Assembly: GCA_016185705.1 (NCBI GenBank) | Contig: JACPMZ010000007.1 | Span: 171,157 to 235,156, forward strand | Length of the DNA: 64,000 nucleotides | Source: Candidatus Woesearchaeota archaeon | GTDB lineage: Archaea; Nanobdellota; Nanobdellia; Woesearchaeales; UBA10216 | Reading direction: 5' to 3' | Shown here: piece by piece, positions 63,940-64,000 of the stretch | Layout of the letters: each line of letters opens with the position of its first letter | How positions within the stretch are numbered: the stretch's first letter is position 1 | Notes under the pieces: model-generated | Database searches by the model: none | Told to the model about the DNA's origin: nothing | What the model saw: only the letters and a program-made list of their open reading frames with translations | Program-made: the position numbers and the translations under genes

Positions 63940-64000
63940 CTACTCGCCATTAATCAGGTCATAGTACTGCTCGCCAGTCATCAGGGTGTAGTTGCCTGCA
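63940..64000 (-). CDS. Partial CDS at right edge, C-terminal 19 residues
   Basis: A minus-strand frame enters from the right edge and ends at TAG (63942-63940). Visible residues are AGNYTLMTGEQYYDLINGE. This is too little to identify the protein. Confidence 0.45.
   Translation of the reverse strand, partial: AGNYTLMTGEQYYDLINGE

Overview
This window is archaeal. It holds archaeal or eukaryote-type information genes: the translation factor aIF2 gamma, ribosomal protein eS6, RNA polymerase subunit Rpo11/L and a METTL5-type rRNA methyltransferase. It also holds a membrane-bound LonB protease, AMMECR1 and PAC2 proteins, and a tRNA-His gene with bulge-helix-bulge introns. TATA-like boxes sit about 25-35 bases upstream of many starts. 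The mixture of small genes, toxin-antitoxin pairs and giant secreted beta-sandwich proteins would fit an uncultivated DPANN-like or related archaeon, but that placement is inference; no taxonomic marker was compared.

Layout. 1-12.8 kb is a housekeeping region: PIN fragment, PAC2 protein, MscS-like membrane protein, a fractured lonB gene, a PIN protein, arginyl-tRNA synthetase, a two-gene coiled-coil operon, AMMECR1, two small regulators and Rpo11. 13.08-16.31 kb is a 3.2-kb IS6-type insertion with perfect 23-bp terminal inverted repeats and an 8-bp target duplication. Besides its transposase it carries an operon of four surface or regulatory genes. 16.3-21.3 kb returns to housekeeping genes (METTL5, aIF2 gamma, eS6, M50 protease) with several very small genes. 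Three copies of a 143-bp MITE-like element lie between 11.4 and 20.7 kb; two are flanked by exact 9-bp target duplications.

21.5-61.0 kb is one minus-strand gene cluster with very short gaps. In transcription order it encodes a membrane-anchored SurA-like protein, a roughly 3,350-residue secreted protein joining a subtilisin domain to an alkaline-phosphatase-like domain, a 20-repeat FG-GAP/VCBS protein, a small lipoprotein, and a roughly 7,870-residue adhesin-like protein read from one uninterrupted 23.6-kb frame. This looks like a machine for building, processing or displaying a giant extracellular structure.

61.3-63.5 kb begins with the tRNA-His gene, which appears to carry two introns, one of them a textbook bulge-helix-bulge inside the T loop. 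The 3' end of this tRNA is repeated twice downstream. The repeats bound two small modules, each made of gene(s), a pair of hairpins and a tRNA-end repeat, with a VapBC pair beyond the last one. This suggests serial integration of mini-cassettes at the tRNA.

The most striking features are: (1) lonB broken within an intein into two frames with a small gene between them, all three joined by ATGA stop/start overlaps; (2) the two-intron tRNA-His and its cassette array; (3) the cargo-bearing IS6-like element; (4) the 39.5-kb giant surface-protein operon.
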